Assembly: GCA_030064795.1 (NCBI GenBank)
Contig: JASJEI010000530.1
Coordinates: 1 to 5,334, forward strand
DNA: 5,334 nucleotides
Direction of reading: 5' to 3'
From: Pleurocapsa sp. MO_226.B13
GTDB taxonomy: Bacteria > Cyanobacteriota > Cyanobacteriia > Cyanobacteriales > Xenococcaceae
A program made the translations under genes and the position numbers. Every line of letters begins with the position of its first letter. Position 1 is the first letter of the stretch. This document shows, piece by piece, positions 5,001-5,334 of the stretch. Below the pieces are notes generated by a model. That model had not been told where the DNA came from. It worked only from the letters and a program-made list of their open reading frames with translations, and did not search any database.

Positions 5001-5334
5001 CGAGCAAAAAATCTCTTAGCGACCAAAATTTCCCGTCTGCTAAACAAACACCTACTTGAAGTGAATAAGTAATCAGAAGCGGATTTTCGCAATTAGCACG
5101 GGGCGATTATCAGCTAAGGACATTATTCTCAATAAAAATTGAGGCGCAAAGACCAAATCGCTACAACCCTAATTAAACCGTCATCCCAACTACCTAATTG
5201 CGACAATTATCGGCATTAGAAACAACTAGAATCTACTTGAAATATAAATGTTGCTTATACTGTTTTTAAGGCTTTGATAGTTCTTTTCTAGAGCGGAATG
5301 TAAACAATTATTGGATGAAACAATTTAGCGCACA

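Larger units (their letters stand above)
4776..5334. other. Right flank without a recognised gene
   Basis: No ORF of meaningful size is seen on either strand in these 559 bp. The stretch holds a perfect 8-bp AT-rich inverted repeat (TAAAATTT 4830-4837 with AAATTTTA 4845-4852), a HIP1 site, three GGGACA boxes (4893-5000) and a 6-bp hairpin CTCAAT/ATTGAG with an AAAA loop (5128-5143). No DGR template repeat resembling the end of the FGE gene is visible. A coding region may begin beyond the window. Confidence 0.6.

Noticed and set aside
5225..5270. Promoter near the right end (TTGAAA ... TATACT)
   Set aside because: The spacing between the two boxes is only about 13 bp and no gene follows within the window.
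4776..5334. A DGR template repeat in the right flank
   Set aside because: No segment resembling the end of the FGE gene (GGTGGTTCTTGG or GGTTTTCGTGTG anchors) is present on either strand, as far as can be seen by eye.

Overview
The window most likely comes from a cyanobacterium, probably one with a repeat-rich genome. Two perfect HIP1 palindromes (GCGATCGC) support this. So do a chloroplast-like (CL2/IIB) group II intron with an HNH-bearing maturase and a membrane-anchored FGE-sulfatase-fold protein of a type common in cyanobacteria. No gene identifies the species. All recognisable genes lie on the + strand.

Layout. Positions 1-422 are non-coding and repeat-rich: an 11-bp inverted repeat brackets 1-112, and an exact 50-bp hairpin unit occurs twice, 190 bp apart. 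The second copy ends 55 bp before the start of a small secreted protein (423-800) that I do not recognise. Positions 801-1059 are intergenic, with a weak stem-loop after the first gene, a GC-rich patch of small hairpins and a poor promoter candidate. Positions 1060-2178 encode a 372-residue protein with two N-terminal hydrophobic segments and a C-terminal FGE-sulfatase domain. Its last ~35 codons are much richer in G+C than the rest of the gene. They sit exactly where diversity-generating retroelements (DGRs) rewrite FGE/C-type-lectin-fold target proteins, so it is a candidate DGR variable protein. No template repeat or DGR reverse transcriptase lies in the window.

Positions 2222-4775 form an apparently full-length group II intron, 43 bp after that gene's stop codon. 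It has a GTGCG 5' end, a 34-nt domain V with AGC triad, a domain VI with a bulged A seven bases from an AC 3' end, and a 599-residue RT-maturase-HNH protein. Its candidate exon-binding sites match the 5' exon, as expected for an element that arrived by ordinary retrohoming. Positions 4776-5334 hold no gene, but they contain a HIP1 site, an AT-rich inverted repeat and three GGGACA boxes that may be a transposon remnant.

The genes show no sign of being one pathway. The most interesting point is the candidate hypervariable FGE protein, with a self-splicing retroelement placed where a DGR cassette often begins.
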